Assembly (NCBI GenBank): GCA_019241085.1
Contig: JAFAXH010000001.1
Coordinates: 1 to 38,282, forward strand
Direction of reading: 5' to 3'
Length of the DNA: 38,282 bases
Source of the DNA: Verrucomicrobiota bacterium
GTDB taxonomy: Bacteria > Verrucomicrobiota > Verrucomicrobiia > Chthoniobacterales > SZAS-18
Position numbers and translations under genes: made by a program. Below, piece after piece: positions 1 through 8,227 of this stretch. Below the pieces are notes generated by a model, which did no database searches, was not told where the DNA came from, and was given only the letters and a program-made list of their open reading frames with translations. The stretch's first letter is position 1. Every line of letters starts with the position of its first letter.

Positions 1-1
1 G

Positions 2-256
2 GAGATGGTCTTTGGCGGCTACGCCACCGCGCCGCTCGTCGCGCCGAACATCCACGACCGGGTGCGTCCGCTCACGCAATATCTCGTCGCGCCGCTCGGC
101 GCGCTCGTGGAGGCGGCGCTGGAAGAAGCGGCGTCCGCCAATCGCAATGGGGTCGATGAGGAAGGCGCGCCGCCGTCAGCGGAAGCGGAGCTTTTCCCTC
201 GTCATCAGCAAGGCGGAAGCGAGCCACGGAGCGGCGGATTGCCAGTGAGTGGGTAA
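2..256 (+). CDS. 3' end of an unrecognised protein (partial)
   Basis: An open frame enters from the left edge and stops at TAA 254-256, giving about 84 residues. The first half is hydrophobic and protein-like (GGYATAPLVAPNIHDRV, then PLTQYLVAPLGALVEAALEE). The last 35 residues are polar and low in complexity, which fits a disordered C-terminal tail. I do not recognise the family. The gene converges on tpiA, whose stop lies 39 bp away. The start is outside the window, so the true length and any upstream domains are unknown. The call rests on the long open frame and the conserved-looking first 45 residues. It could be only part of a larger membrane or enzyme protein. Confidence 0.5.
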   Translation, partial: EMVFGGYATAPLVAPNIHDRVRPLTQYLVAPLGALVEAALEEAASANRNGVDEEGAPPSAEAELFPRHQQGGSEPRSGGLPVSG

Positions 257-294
257 TCCTGGCAGTTTCGCCAGCACAGCAAGCGGGCGGTGAA

Positions 295-1068
295 TCAGCC
301 CGCCTTGGCCGCGCGCGCGGACTTCACGATCTCGGCAAAATCGCGCGGGTCGAGACTCGCGCCGCCGACCAGCGCGCCGTCGATGTCGGGTTGCGCGAGT
401 AGCTCGGCGGCGTTGGAGGTTTTCACACTGCCGCCGTATTGGATGCGCACGCGATCGGCGACATTTTGCCCGGCGATTTCCGCCAGTTGTTTGCGGATGA
501 AAGCGTGCGCTTCCTGCGCCTGCGCCGGCGTCGCGTTGCGGCCGGTGCCGATGGCCCAGACAGGCTCGTAGGCGACGACGATTTCGTGAATTTCCTTTTC
601 GCCCATGCCCGCCAGGCCGGCGTGCAACTGACGGCTGAGCACGGCTTCCACCTGCCCGGCATCACGCTCGGCCAGCGTCTCGCCGACGCAGAAGATCGGC
701 TTCAGCGTGGCGTCGTGCGCGGCGTGCAATTTTTGGTTGATGATCTCGTCGGTCTCGCCAAAAAGCTGGCGGCGTTCGCTGTGGCCGAGCACGACGTAGC
801 GCACGAACAATTCGCGCAACATCGCCGCGCTGATTTCGCCGGTGAACGCGCCGCTCCGGTGCTGGCTCATGTTCTGCGCGCCGAGCTTGGTCGAGGCGCT
901 GGCGCTGAGATGCTCGCTCGCCTTGAACAGCGCGGTGAAGGGCGGGATGATGACGATTTCCGTGTCAATCTCGTCGCCGATTTCGAGCAGAAACGTCTTC
1001 AGGTAAGACTCCGTCTCGGACGAAGTCAGGTTCATCTTCCAGTTCGCGGCGATGATCGGTTTGCGCAT
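295..1068 (-). CDS. tpiA: Triosephosphate isomerase
   Basis: Interconverts dihydroxyacetone phosphate and glyceraldehyde-3-phosphate in cytosolic glycolysis and gluconeogenesis. The 257 residues match the usual bacterial length of about 250. The active-site elements are all visible: Lys11 in NWKMN, His96 in GHSERR, Glu168 in the YEPVWAIGTG segment that carries loop 6, and a phosphate-binding YGGSV near residue 215. The ATG start at 1068 puts the conserved N-terminus (MRKPIIAANWKMN) in the expected place. It is the last gene of the minus-strand row gap-pgk-tpiA. A 188-bp spacer full of inverted repeats separates it from pgk, so it may be transcribed or processed apart from pgk. No defect is visible. 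Confidence 0.98.
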   Translation of the reverse strand: MRKPIIAANWKMNLTSSETESYLKTFLLEIGDEIDTEIVIIPPFTALFKASEHLSASASTKLGAQNMSQHRSGAFTGEISAAMLRELFVRYVVLGHSERRQLFGETDEIINQKLHAAHDATLKPIFCVGETLAERDAGQVEAVLSRQLHAGLAGMGEKEIHEIVVAYEPVWAIGTGRNATPAQAQEAHAFIRKQLAEIAGQNVADRVRIQYGGSVKTSNAAELLAQPDIDGALVGGASLDPRDFAEIVKSARAAKAG

Positions 1069-1072
1069 AAGG

Positions 1073-1254
1073 CCCGCCTGCGGCGGGAAGCTCCAAGCTC
1101 GAAGTTCTAAGCTCTAGGCAAGCTCAAAATCCAAGCTCAAAAGGGAGATTTATTTCGTGTAAGTTTCCGAGAGCCAGCCGTGCCTACGGGCTTTGAGCAT
1201 TGAACTTGTTTAGTGCTTAGAACTTTGAGCTTGGAGCTTCCCGGCTCCGCCGGG
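1073..1254. repeat. Large imperfect inverted repeat capped by two GC hairpins (MITE/REP-like)
   Basis: The pgk-tpiA spacer is almost wholly one palindromic element. The left arm 1084-1127 and the right arm 1200-1243 are 44 bp each and pair at 39 of 44 positions when one is reverse-complemented (core AAGCTCCAAGCTC, then AAGTTCTAAGC). Each arm ends outwards in its own short hairpin: CCCGCC-TGC-GGCGGG at 1073-1087 and CCCGGC-TCC-GCCGGG at 1240-1254. The inner spacer of about 72 bp has further AAGCTCAAA-like units. The right-hand hairpin lies 3 bp past the pgk stop and could help end or stabilise the pgk transcript. I see no clear target-site duplication. Confidence 0.8.
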
Positions 1255-1256
1255 CT

Positions 1257-2468
1257 TTATTTGTCGCTCAACGCCGCCACGCCGGGCAGTTCCTTGCCTT
1301 CGAGCAATTCGAGCGAGGCGCCGCCGCCGGTGGAGATGAACGTCATTTTTTCCGCCAGCCCGGCTTGCTTGACCGCGGTCACGCTGTCGCCGCCGCCGAT
1401 GATCGTGATCGCCGCGCGGTTTTCCGCCAGCGCCTTGGCCAGCGAAAACGTGCCGTTGGCAAAATCGGGAATTTCAAAAATGCCGACCGGCCCGTTCCAA
1501 AGGACGGTGCGCGCGCCAGCGATTTCTTTTTTGTAAATCTCGGTGGTTTCCTTGCCGATATCGACGCCCTCCCAGCCGTCGCTGATCCCTTTTTCCCTGG
1601 TCAGCCGCGGCGTATTCCGTCCACCGGCGCCGGGCTTGATTTCCTGCGTCTCGAAGCTATCGACGGGCAGCAGGAACTTCACGTTTTTCTCCTTCGCCAG
1701 CGCCAGAATTTCGCGCGCCAGATCGAGCTTGTCGGCCTCGACGCGGCTCTCGCCGATCGGAATGCCTTGCGCCTTGAAAAACGTGAACGCCATCGCGCCG
1801 CCGATGAGAAACGTGTCGGCTTTTTGCATCAGCGCCTTGATGACGCCGATCTTGTCCGAAACCTTCGAGCCGCCGAGGATGACGACGAACGGTTTCGGCG
1901 GGTCCGCCAGTTCTTCCTGCAAATACTTCAGCTCTTTCTCCATCAGCAGGCCCATCGCCGACTCGCCGATGTAACCGGCCACACCCGCCGTCGAGGCGTG
2001 CGCGCGATGCGCCGCGCCGAAGGCATCGTTCACATACACGTCGCCCAGCCGCGCGAGCGCCTGCGAGAAAGCCGGATCGTTCTTTTCCTCTTCCGCGTGG
2101 AAGCGCACGTTCTCCAACAACAACACGTCGCGCGGCTGCAAATGGGCGACGCGGTGCTCGACCGATTCGCCGGCTGTTTCCGGTGAAAATTCCACAGGCC
2201 GTTCCAGCAATTCCGCCAGCCGCTCAGCCACCGGCGCGAGCGAGTATTTCGCCACCGGCTTGCCCTTTGGCCGGCCGAAGTGCGCCATAAGAATCACCTT
2301 GGCATCGTGCTCGCACAAAAAGCGCAAGGTCGGCAAGGTCTCGCGGATGCGCGTGTCGTCGGTGATGACGATCTTGCCGTCCTTTTCTTCGGTGGGCACG
2401 TTGAAATCGACGCGCATGAGCACGCGGCGATTGCTCACGTCCACATCGTGCAGAGTCAGCTTTTGCAT
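1257..2468 (-). CDS. pgk: Phosphoglycerate kinase
   Basis: Transfers phosphate from 1,3-bisphosphoglycerate to ADP, the first ATP-forming step of lower glycolysis, in the cytosol. The protein has 403 residues, a little above the typical 390-400. Family signatures are present: the N-terminal RVDFNVP substrate loop (about residues 19-25), MAHFGRP with its basic patch (about 61-67), LLENVRFH, the hinge/ADP segment with GGSKVSDKIGV near residue 200, and the C-terminal GGGDSVTAV nucleotide loop followed by STGGGASLE. The start at 2468 gives the standard N-terminus MQKLTLHDVDV. It sits between gap and tpiA on the same strand, so the row codes three consecutive steps of glycolysis. The spacer to gap is about 230 bp and rich in repeats. 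Confidence 0.98.
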   Translation of the reverse strand: MQKLTLHDVDVSNRRVLMRVDFNVPTEEKDGKIVITDDTRIRETLPTLRFLCEHDAKVILMAHFGRPKGKPVAKYSLAPVAERLAELLERPVEFSPETAGESVEHRVAHLQPRDVLLLENVRFHAEEEKNDPAFSQALARLGDVYVNDAFGAAHRAHASTAGVAGYIGESAMGLLMEKELKYLQEELADPPKPFVVILGGSKVSDKIGVIKALMQKADTFLIGGAMAFTFFKAQGIPIGESRVEADKLDLAREILALAKEKNVKFLLPVDSFETQEIKPGAGGRNTPRLTREKGISDGWEGVDIGKETTEIYKKEIAGARTVLWNGPVGIFEIPDFANGTFSLAKALAENRAAITIIGGGDSVTAVKQAGLAEKMTFISTGGGASLELLEGKELPGVAALSDK

Positions 2469-2506
2469 AAAATGGAAAGAATGAAATGAGGCACGGATCG
2501 ATGCGA

Positions 2507-2683
2507 ATGGAACGCAGATTTTTTCAGACAGAGCCGAGTCTGCGAGACAGCCGAAGGCAATTCACAAAATTTTACAGAATTGGAGAGCTGGGAAATAACC
2601 CGTCTTTCCTTTCTGGTAATTCTGTTTAATTCTGTAATTCTGTTTTCCGTCTGGAAAAAATCCGTGTTTTATCCGCGTTCCAT
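2507..2683. repeat. Nested inverted repeat with tandem AATTCTGT units
   Basis: The gap-pgk spacer holds a second palindromic element, unlike the pgk-tpiA one. The outer arms are 2507-2529 (ATGGAACGCAGAT...TTTTTTCAGAC) and 2649-2683, whose reverse complement reads ATGGAACGCGGAT, eight extra bases, then GATTTTTTCCAGAC. Inside, ACAGAATT at 2574-2581 faces three spaced copies of AATTCTGT at 2618-2625, 2628-2635 and 2636-2643. The phrase 'atccgcgttccatccgcgg' resembles a common intergenic repeat of high-GC environmental bacteria. No coding frame covers the stretch. It may be a folded RNA in the gap-pgk message or a repetitive element. Confidence 0.7.
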
Positions 2684-2696
2684 CCGCGGCTGAATT

Positions 2697-3698
2697 TTAT
2701 TTCGCGAGCAGTTCGAGCAACTGCACGCAGCGGTTGCTGTAGCCCCACTCGTTGTCATACCAGCCGACGACCTTTGCAAACTTGTCGCCGAGCACCATCG
2801 TGAGCTGGCTGTCGAAGATGCATGAATGCGGATTGTCGAGAATGTCCACGAGCACGAGCGGCTCGTCGGAATATTCCAAAATGCCCTTGAGCGAGCCGAC
2901 GCCGGCGGCTTCCTGGAAGGCGGCGTTGATCGAATCCGCGGTCGCTGATTTCTTCAACGTCGCGGTGAAATCCGTCACCGAGCCGCATGGCGTCGGCACG
3001 CGGAACGCGCCGCCGTTGAGCTTGCCCTTGAGGTCGGGAATGACGTCGCCGATGGCCTTCGCGGCGCCGGTCGAACTCGGGATGATGCTCACCGCCGCGG
3101 CGCGCGCGCGACGCAGGTCTTCGTGCGGCAGATCGAGGATGCGCTGGTCGTTCGTGTAGGAGTGGATCGTGCTCATGAAGCCGGCTTCAATGCCGAATGT
3201 GTCGTTGAGCACTTTCACCATCGGCGCCAGGCAGTTCGTCGTGCAGCTCGCGTTGGAAATGACCGAGTGTTTCGACGCGTCATAAACATCGTCATTCACC
3301 CCGAGCACGATGGTGGCATCGGGATTTTTCGCCGGCGCGGAAATGAGCACTTTTTTCGCGCCGCCTTTGGTGATGTGCAGTTCCGCCTTGTCGCGGCTGG
3401 TGAAAAAGCCGGTCGATTCGCAGACCACGTCCACGCCGAGCTTCGACCACGGCAACGCGCCGGGATCGCGTTCCTTGAGCACTTTGATGGCGTGGCCGCG
3501 CACGATGATGTTCTCGGCATCGTGCCCGATCTCGCCGTCAAACTTGCCGTGCACGCTGTCCCATTTCAGCAAATGCGCCAGGGTCTTGGTGTCGGTGAGG
3601 TCGTTGACGGCGACGACGTTGGCGACCTGCGCCTGCGTCATGGCGCGCAGGACGTTGCGACCGATGCGGCCGAAGCCGTTGATTCCAAATTTTGGCAT
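2697..3698 (-). CDS. gap: Glyceraldehyde-3-phosphate dehydrogenase, type I
   Basis: Oxidises glyceraldehyde-3-phosphate to 1,3-bisphosphoglycerate with NAD. I chose the ATG at 3698, giving 333 residues, because the Rossmann start MPKFGINGFGRIGR must be N-terminal. The open frame runs 17 codons further upstream, but that part looks non-coding. The catalytic Cys152 lies in SNASCTTNC. An Asp near residue 33 (AVND) fits NAD use. Further marks are the SxxTG-like CESTGFF segment near 93-99, the substrate-binding SSTGAAKA, and the C-terminal WYDNEWGYSNR. It heads the gap-pgk-tpiA row. The leader of about 190 bp holds the ftsH terminator and a hairpin at 3745-3761, so gap probably has its own promoter. 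Confidence 0.97.
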   Translation of the reverse strand: MPKFGINGFGRIGRNVLRAMTQAQVANVVAVNDLTDTKTLAHLLKWDSVHGKFDGEIGHDAENIIVRGHAIKVLKERDPGALPWSKLGVDVVCESTGFFTSRDKAELHITKGGAKKVLISAPAKNPDATIVLGVNDDVYDASKHSVISNASCTTNCLAPMVKVLNDTFGIEAGFMSTIHSYTNDQRILDLPHEDLRRARAAAVSIIPSSTGAAKAIGDVIPDLKGKLNGGAFRVPTPCGSVTDFTATLKKSATADSINAAFQEAAGVGSLKGILEYSDEPLVLVDILDNPHSCIFDSQLTMVLGDKFAKVVGWYDNEWGYSNRCVQLLELLAK

Positions 3699-3744
3699 AA
3701 GACAGGGCTTGATGGATGACTTGAACGATGGATTTAGTGAAAGG

Positions 3745-3761
3745 ACCAAACGAAGTTTGGT
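3745..3761. promoter_or_regulatory. Perfect inverted repeat upstream of gap (possible operator or leader hairpin)
   Basis: ACCAAAC-GAA-GTTTGGT is a perfect 7-bp inverted repeat with a 3-base centre, and it extends outwards imperfectly to GGA/TCC. It lies 47 bp before the gap start and after the ftsH terminator, in the only likely place for a gap promoter. It could be a repressor operator or a 5' hairpin of the gap message. No poly-T run follows on the minus strand, so a terminator is unlikely. Confidence 0.4.
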
Positions 3762-3824
3762 TCCCGCGGAACTGCTAACTAAGCAATGCCGGCGGGCGAG
3801 TCAACGCGCTTGTCCCGCGAAACG

Positions 3825-3861
3825 AAAAGGGCGGCGCAAAATCCATCGGGCCGCCCCTTTG
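3825..3861 (-). terminator. Rho-independent terminator of ftsH
   Basis: Read on the minus strand, 28 bp after the ftsH stop, AAAGGGGCGGC is followed by a loop of about 14 bases and then GCCGCCCTTTT. This is a strong GC stem with one bulged G, running into a short T tract. It separates ftsH from gap. Confidence 0.75.
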
Positions 3862-3888
3862 CAATACTCGCCGACGCAGGCGCGCTCG

Positions 3889-5967
3889 CTACGCTGGAGC
3901 TTCCGTCAGGCCGGCGGGATAATCCGGCGTCAACACCACGCCTTTTTCCTTGTCCGCGTCCTTGACGGTGCGAATCGTCGGCGGATTCGCGCCGCTCTTC
4001 GGCGGGTTCGACATCTGGCCGTGGTCGATGAGATCGCGAATCTGCGTGCCGTCGAGCGTTTCAAATTCCAGCAGCGCCTTGGCGATGGCTTCGAGCTTGT
4101 CGCGATTGGCCGAGATGAGCTGGCGCGCTTTTTCATACGCCTCGTCGCAGAGCCGCTTCACCTCGCGGTCGATCTCCAGCGCCGTCGCTTCGGAATAATC
4201 ACGCGAGCGCGAAATGTCGCGCCCGAGGAACACGTAATCTTCGTGCTCGCCGTAGCCGACCATGCCAAGTTTGTCGCTCATACCCCATTCGCACACCATG
4301 CGGCGGGCCGTGTTGGTCGCCTGCCGGATGTCGTTGCTCGCGCCGGTGGTCACGTCGCCGAAGACCAGTTCCTCGGCCACCCGGCCGCCCATGATGACCG
4401 CCAGCCGGTCGAGCAATTCGTTTTTGCGCGCGCTGTATTTGTCCTCCGTCGGCAAATACATCGTCACACCCAAGGCTGGTCCGCGCGGGATGATCGAGAC
4501 CTTGTGCAGCGGGTCCGTGTGCGGCAGCAGCACGGTGAGAATGGCGTGCCCGGCTTCGTGATACGCCGTGTTTTCTTTTTCCTTCTCGCTGAGCGCCAGC
4601 GAGCGGCGCTCGCGACCCCAGCGCACCTTGTCGCGCGCTTCCTCCAACTCAGCCAGCGTGATCGCTTTCAAGCCCCGGCGGGCGGCGAGCAAGGCGGCTT
4701 CGTTGATGACATTCGCCAGCTCCGCGCCCGAGTAGCCGGGCGTGCCGCGCGCGATGGTGTCCATCGACACGTCCTCGGCGATTTTCACCCGCTTCGAGTG
4801 GACTTTCAAAATCTGCTCGCGCCCCTTCACGTCGGGCAGCGGCACGGTCACTTGCCGGTCAAAACGCCCCGGCCGCAGCAGCGCCGGATCGAGCACGTCG
4901 GGGCGGTTCGTCGCCGCGATAATGATGATGCCTTCCTGCGTGTCAAAGCCGTCCATCTCGACGAGCAACGCATTGAGCGTCTGCTCGCGCTCGTCGTGCC
5001 CGCCGCCGACGCCGTGGCCGCGGTGACGCCCGACGGCGTCGATCTCGTCGATGAAAATCAAGCACGGCGCGCTCTTGCGGCCTTGCTCAAACATGTCGCG
5101 CACGCGGCTCGCGCCGACGCCGACGAACATTTCCACAAAATCCGAGCCGCTGATCGAGAAAAACGGCACGTCCGCCTCGCCCGCGATGGCGCGCGCGAGC
5201 AGCGTCTTGCCCGTGCCCGGCGAGCCAATCATGAGCACGCCTTTTGGAATGCGACCGCCGAGTTTCTGGAACTTCTTCGGGTCTTTCAAAAACTCGACCA
5301 GTTCCTGCACTTCATCCTTCGCTTCCTCGACGCCGGCCACGTCTTTGAAGGTGATCTTGTTTTTCTCGCGCGACATCATCCGCGCCTTCGACTTGCCGAA
5401 ACTCAGCGCGCCTTTGCCCGCCATCTTGATCTGCTGACGGAAGAAGAAATACACCGCCAGCAGGAAGACTGTGATCGGCACGAAGGAAAAAATCAGCGAC
5501 GAGATGATGTTCGATTCCTTGCGCACGTTCGGCGTCAGGTTGGCTTGCGCCAGACGCGCCTCCAGGTCCTTGTTAAAATCGAGCGACACCGTCGTGCGAA
5601 ACGGCTTCGCACCCTCGGTCGATGTCGCCGTGCCAGCCGCCGGCAGCGTCGGCACGTAGTAGCCGCGCAGGAGCTGCGTCGCGCTGGCATCCTCGATGAT
5701 GAGTTCCAGCGGCTTCTTCGAGTCCTGCACGATCTGGTGCGCGTTGAGCTTTTCGAGGAACTCGGGATACTTCAATTCCTCCGCCGAGCCGAGCATGCTC
5801 TTTTGCGCGTAAAAAAAGATCGCCAGCACGGTGAACAGCGACGCCATCAACGCCAGTCCACGCCAGTTGAAGCTCGGCTCGCCGGTGCCGGCGCTGGGAC
5901 CGCCATTGCCGTTCGGCGAACGGCCGCCGCCCGGCGATTTACCTTCTTTCGTGGGTCGATTTTCCAT
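3889..5967 (-). CDS. ftsH: ATP-dependent zinc metalloprotease FtsH
   Basis: Membrane-anchored AAA+ protease that degrades misfolded membrane proteins and short-lived regulators. I chose the ATG at 5967, giving 692 residues. The frame extends 34 codons upstream, but that part is Arg/Pro-rich and unlike FtsH. In order: a Gly/Pro-rich N-terminal tail (1-35), TM1 (about 38-53), an extracytoplasmic FtsH_ext domain (about 60-155), TM2 (about 157-177), Walker A GSPGTGKT (248-255), Walker B LIFIDEID (303-310), the SRH segment ending in RPGRFDRQ (about 353-372), and the zinc site HEAGH (470-474). The C-terminus carries an acidic and basic tail. All catalytic residues are intact. It has its own terminator and lies upstream of gap on the same strand. 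Confidence 0.98.
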   Translation of the reverse strand: MENRPTKEGKSPGGGRSPNGNGGPSAGTGEPSFNWRGLALMASLFTVLAIFFYAQKSMLGSAEELKYPEFLEKLNAHQIVQDSKKPLELIIEDASATQLLRGYYVPTLPAAGTATSTEGAKPFRTTVSLDFNKDLEARLAQANLTPNVRKESNIISSLIFSFVPITVFLLAVYFFFRQQIKMAGKGALSFGKSKARMMSREKNKITFKDVAGVEEAKDEVQELVEFLKDPKKFQKLGGRIPKGVLMIGSPGTGKTLLARAIAGEADVPFFSISGSDFVEMFVGVGASRVRDMFEQGRKSAPCLIFIDEIDAVGRHRGHGVGGGHDEREQTLNALLVEMDGFDTQEGIIIIAATNRPDVLDPALLRPGRFDRQVTVPLPDVKGREQILKVHSKRVKIAEDVSMDTIARGTPGYSGAELANVINEAALLAARRGLKAITLAELEEARDKVRWGRERRSLALSEKEKENTAYHEAGHAILTVLLPHTDPLHKVSIIPRGPALGVTMYLPTEDKYSARKNELLDRLAVIMGGRVAEELVFGDVTTGASNDIRQATNTARRMVCEWGMSDKLGMVGYGEHEDYVFLGRDISRSRDYSEATALEIDREVKRLCDEAYEKARQLISANRDKLEAIAKALLEFETLDGTQIRDLIDHGQMSNPPKSGANPPTIRTVKDADKEKGVVLTPDYPAGLTEAPA

Positions 5968-6104
5968 GCTGACAGAGTTTTGGTGTGAACCCGGCTGATT
6001 TTCGGCATTCGGGTTGGGAAGAAACCTAGCACGGCGCGGTGGCGAAGCAATGCGCGCCGGACGTGCCACTGGGAATCGCGCGGCTGCCCGCGCCCGGCTT
6101 TTTG

Positions 6105-6401
6105 TTAATCATCCCGCCGGAACTCGACCGCCCCGACGCCTTCCCAATGAAACACGACGCGCTCCGGCCCGAGGATTTCCAGCCGTCCGGGCACAAAGCG
6201 CGGGTTGCGAAATTCCCGGTCCGCGATCTGACCCTCGCCGCGCCCCGTGCGCAGATCGGCCCGCCAGGTGATCTCGCCCGCCGGCACGAAGTCGTCGCCC
6301 GTCACCTTGCGCGCGACGACCATATCGCCGTGCGGTTCGATGACAATGACCTCGTCAAAATGCCCGGTGTAATGGCCGATCCATTCGCCTGCGAGATTCA
6401 T
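6105..6401 (-). CDS. DUF3506 / FBXO31-EXECUTER-type domain protein
   Basis: Small soluble protein of 98 residues that is nearly all one domain. I compare it from memory with Pfam PF12014 (DUF3506, later Cyclin_D1_bind), known from human FBXO31 and plant EXECUTER proteins. The shared signs, in order, are GxWxGxYxxH near the start, [21 protein letters not shown] in the middle (family: KxTGDxxVPAG), then [20 protein letters not shown] (family: GQGRIADxGFRNPxWVxGEL) and a closing aromatic strand. The start is set by GGAGG at 6408-6412, six bases before the ATG at 6401; a GTG one codon upstream is less well placed. The biochemical role in bacteria is unknown. It follows the TPR gene on the same strand with a 19-bp gap, so the two are probably co-transcribed. 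Confidence 0.75.
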   Translation of the reverse strand: MNLAGEWIGHYTGHFDEVIVIEPHGDMVVARKVTGDDFVPAGEITWRADLRTGRGEGQIADREFRNPRFVPGRLEILGPERVVFHWEGVGAVEFRRDD

Positions 6402-6420
6402 CACTCACCTCCATTTTCGC

Positions 6421-7209
6421 TCACGCCTCCGGCATCCGGGATTCGACCAGTTTCAACAGCCGCAGATTCATCTCCGCGCGCGGTTGCAGCCGCAACGACT
6501 CGCGCACCGCGCGCAACGCCAGCGGCCAGTCCTCAACCTGAATCGCGCACAAGGCGAGGCCGTTCCACGCGCCGAAGTGGTCTGGCTTTTTTGCCACGAC
6601 CGACTGACACAGCGCGATGCTGCCGCGCGGCTTGCCTTGGAGATAGAGCACCGTCGCCAGTTTGTTTTCCGCTTCCGGCCAGTCTGGATATTTGGCTGCC
6701 AGCCGGGAAAAGATCGCCGCGGCGCTGTCGAGTTCGCCGGCGTTCATCGCTTCGATGCCCAACTCCAGCGACCGGCGCGCCTCCGGCCCAGCTTCGCCAT
6801 ACCAAAGCTCCCATAACCCCGTTGCAGCCATCTGCACCGCTTCATTGTCATCCGCCGCCAGACAGGCCGTGAGCGCCTGCTCCGCCCGCGCGGCGATGAG
6901 ACGGCCGAGCGCCGCGCGGCGTTCCGCAGCCGGCGCGGCGGTGTCGCACAAGCACGCGCCATCCACCGCTGGACTGTCACTGGGGCTGCTGCTGTGGCTG
7001 CTGCTCGCGGCGACGTCGGGGGTGGGAGAGACTTTGGCAGGCTGCGGCGCCCGTGCCGGTCCAGCCGCTTGCACAAATTCGGTCTGAATGAAGTAGCCCA
7101 TAACCGTTGGAACAATTACGCTGAGCGCCGCCGTCGGGAGGAAGCTCGCGCACTGCGCCTCAAGCTTTTCGGCGGCCCCGTTGTTCGCACCGCAAGAATT
7201 GTAACCCAA
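6421..7209 (-). CDS. TPR-repeat protein with N-terminal membrane segment
   Basis: The frame has 262 residues from a TTG at 7209. Residues 21-42 form a hydrophobic stretch (SFLPTAALSVIVPTVMGYF), so the long form would be membrane-anchored or exported. An in-frame ATG at 7101 would give a 226-residue form that loses this segment, and I cannot decide between them. A Pro/Ser/Ala linker spans about 45-85. The C-terminal half has at least two TPR-like units (AGELDSAAAIFSRLAAKYPDWPEAE region and the units after it), so it is probably a scaffold for protein contacts. It starts 35 bp from the divergent mtnP gene and precedes the DUF3506 gene, its likely operon partner. No enzymatic motif is seen. Confidence 0.75.
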   Translation of the reverse strand: MGYNSCGANNGAAEKLEAQCASFLPTAALSVIVPTVMGYFIQTEFVQAAGPARAPQPAKVSPTPDVAASSSHSSSPSDSPAVDGACLCDTAAPAAERRAALGRLIAARAEQALTACLAADDNEAVQMAATGLWELWYGEAGPEARRSLELGIEAMNAGELDSAAAIFSRLAAKYPDWPEAENKLATVLYLQGKPRGSIALCQSVVAKKPDHFGAWNGLALCAIQVEDWPLALRAVRESLRLQPRAEMNLRLLKLVESRMPEA

Positions 7210-7244
7210 ACTGTCCGCCGCGCGACCCTTTCATCCTGCTCCGC

Positions 7245-8138
7245 ATGTCCCACGACACACCCGCTGCTTCCACCTTCGCGCCCGCCGCCATCGGCGTCAT
7301 CGGCGGCAGCGGTCTTTATCAAATGGACGCGCTGACCGATCCGCGCGAGCTGCGGCTCGACACGCCATTCGGGCCGCCGAGCGACGTGATCTTCGGCGGT
7401 CGGCTGGCCGGGCGGGACGTGTATTTTTTACCTCGCCACGGTCGCGGCCACCGGCTGCTGCCGACCGAGATTCCGCACCGCGCGAACCTCTGGGCGTTGC
7501 GCTCGCTGGGCGTCCGTTTTCTTTTGCAAATCGGCGCGGTCGGCAGCTTGCGCGAAGACCTGCCGCCGCGGCACATCGTGTTGCCCGACCAATTTTTTGA
7601 CCGCACCAGCCGGCGCAGAGAGCACACGTTTTTTGGCGCGGGCATCGTCGCCCACGTCGGCTTTGCGGAACCGACGAGCGCGGCGCTGCGGCGCATCGTC
7701 GCCGCGGAAGCCGCCGCGCTCGGCCTGCCGATTCACAACGGCGGCACCTATGTCAACATGGATGGCCCGGCGTTCTCGACCCGCGCGGAAAGCGAGACGA
7801 ATCGCCGGCTCGGTTTTGACGTGATCGGCATGACGAATCTGCCCGAGGCCAAGCTGGCGCGCGAAGCCGAGATCGCCACGGCGAGCATTGCGTTTGTCAC
7901 CGATTACGATTGCTGGAAAATCGAGGAGGAACCGGTGAGCGTCGCCACCGTCCTCGGCCATCTGCTCGCCAACGCCGCCACGGCGAAAGCGCTGCTCGCC
8001 CGCGTCATCCCACGGCTGCCCGCCACCGCCGACTGGCCCGAGCACTCCGCGCTGGACACGGCAATTGTGACCGACAAATCGCTCTGGCCAGCGGAGACGG
8101 TTGCGCGGCTGCGGCCAATCCTCGAGCGGTTCAAATGA
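7245..8138 (+). CDS. mtnP: S-methyl-5'-thioadenosine phosphorylase
   Basis: Cleaves methylthioadenosine with phosphate to adenine and methylthioribose-1-phosphate, the first step of methionine salvage. The 297 residues fit the MTAP branch of the PNP/MTAP family. The N-terminal phosphate-binding GVIGGSGLY lies near residues 17-25. RHGRGHRLLPTEIPHRAN and the GAVGSL segment follow. The purine-site region reads NMDGPAFSTRAES, then GMTNLPEAKLAREAEI, then the VTDYDCW typical of MTA phosphorylases rather than PNPs. The ATG at 7245 is the only start that keeps a reasonable N-terminus. No other methionine-salvage gene is next to it, so the rest of the pathway must lie elsewhere. The substrate call (MTA rather than inosine) is inferred from these motifs. 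Confidence 0.93.
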   Translation: MSHDTPAASTFAPAAIGVIGGSGLYQMDALTDPRELRLDTPFGPPSDVIFGGRLAGRDVYFLPRHGRGHRLLPTEIPHRANLWALRSLGVRFLLQIGAVGSLREDLPPRHIVLPDQFFDRTSRRREHTFFGAGIVAHVGFAEPTSAALRRIVAAEAAALGLPIHNGGTYVNMDGPAFSTRAESETNRRLGFDVIGMTNLPEAKLAREAEIATASIAFVTDYDCWKIEEEPVSVATVLGHLLANAATAKALLARVIPRLPATADWPEHSALDTAIVTDKSLWPAETVARLRPILERFK

Positions 8139-8227
8139 ACTTCCGCACCCACTGATTTCCTGCCAGCATCTTGCGTCCTCGGCCGCATCTGCTAAGTGCA
8201 GAAAAATCGTCTGAACGTCGCTCATCC

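Noticed and set aside
3310-5988. A 892-codon open frame on the plus strand opposite ftsH
   Set aside because: It is a GC-bias shadow of ftsH: Arg/His/Ala-rich, with no family motifs, while the opposite strand carries the complete AAA protease with all active residues.
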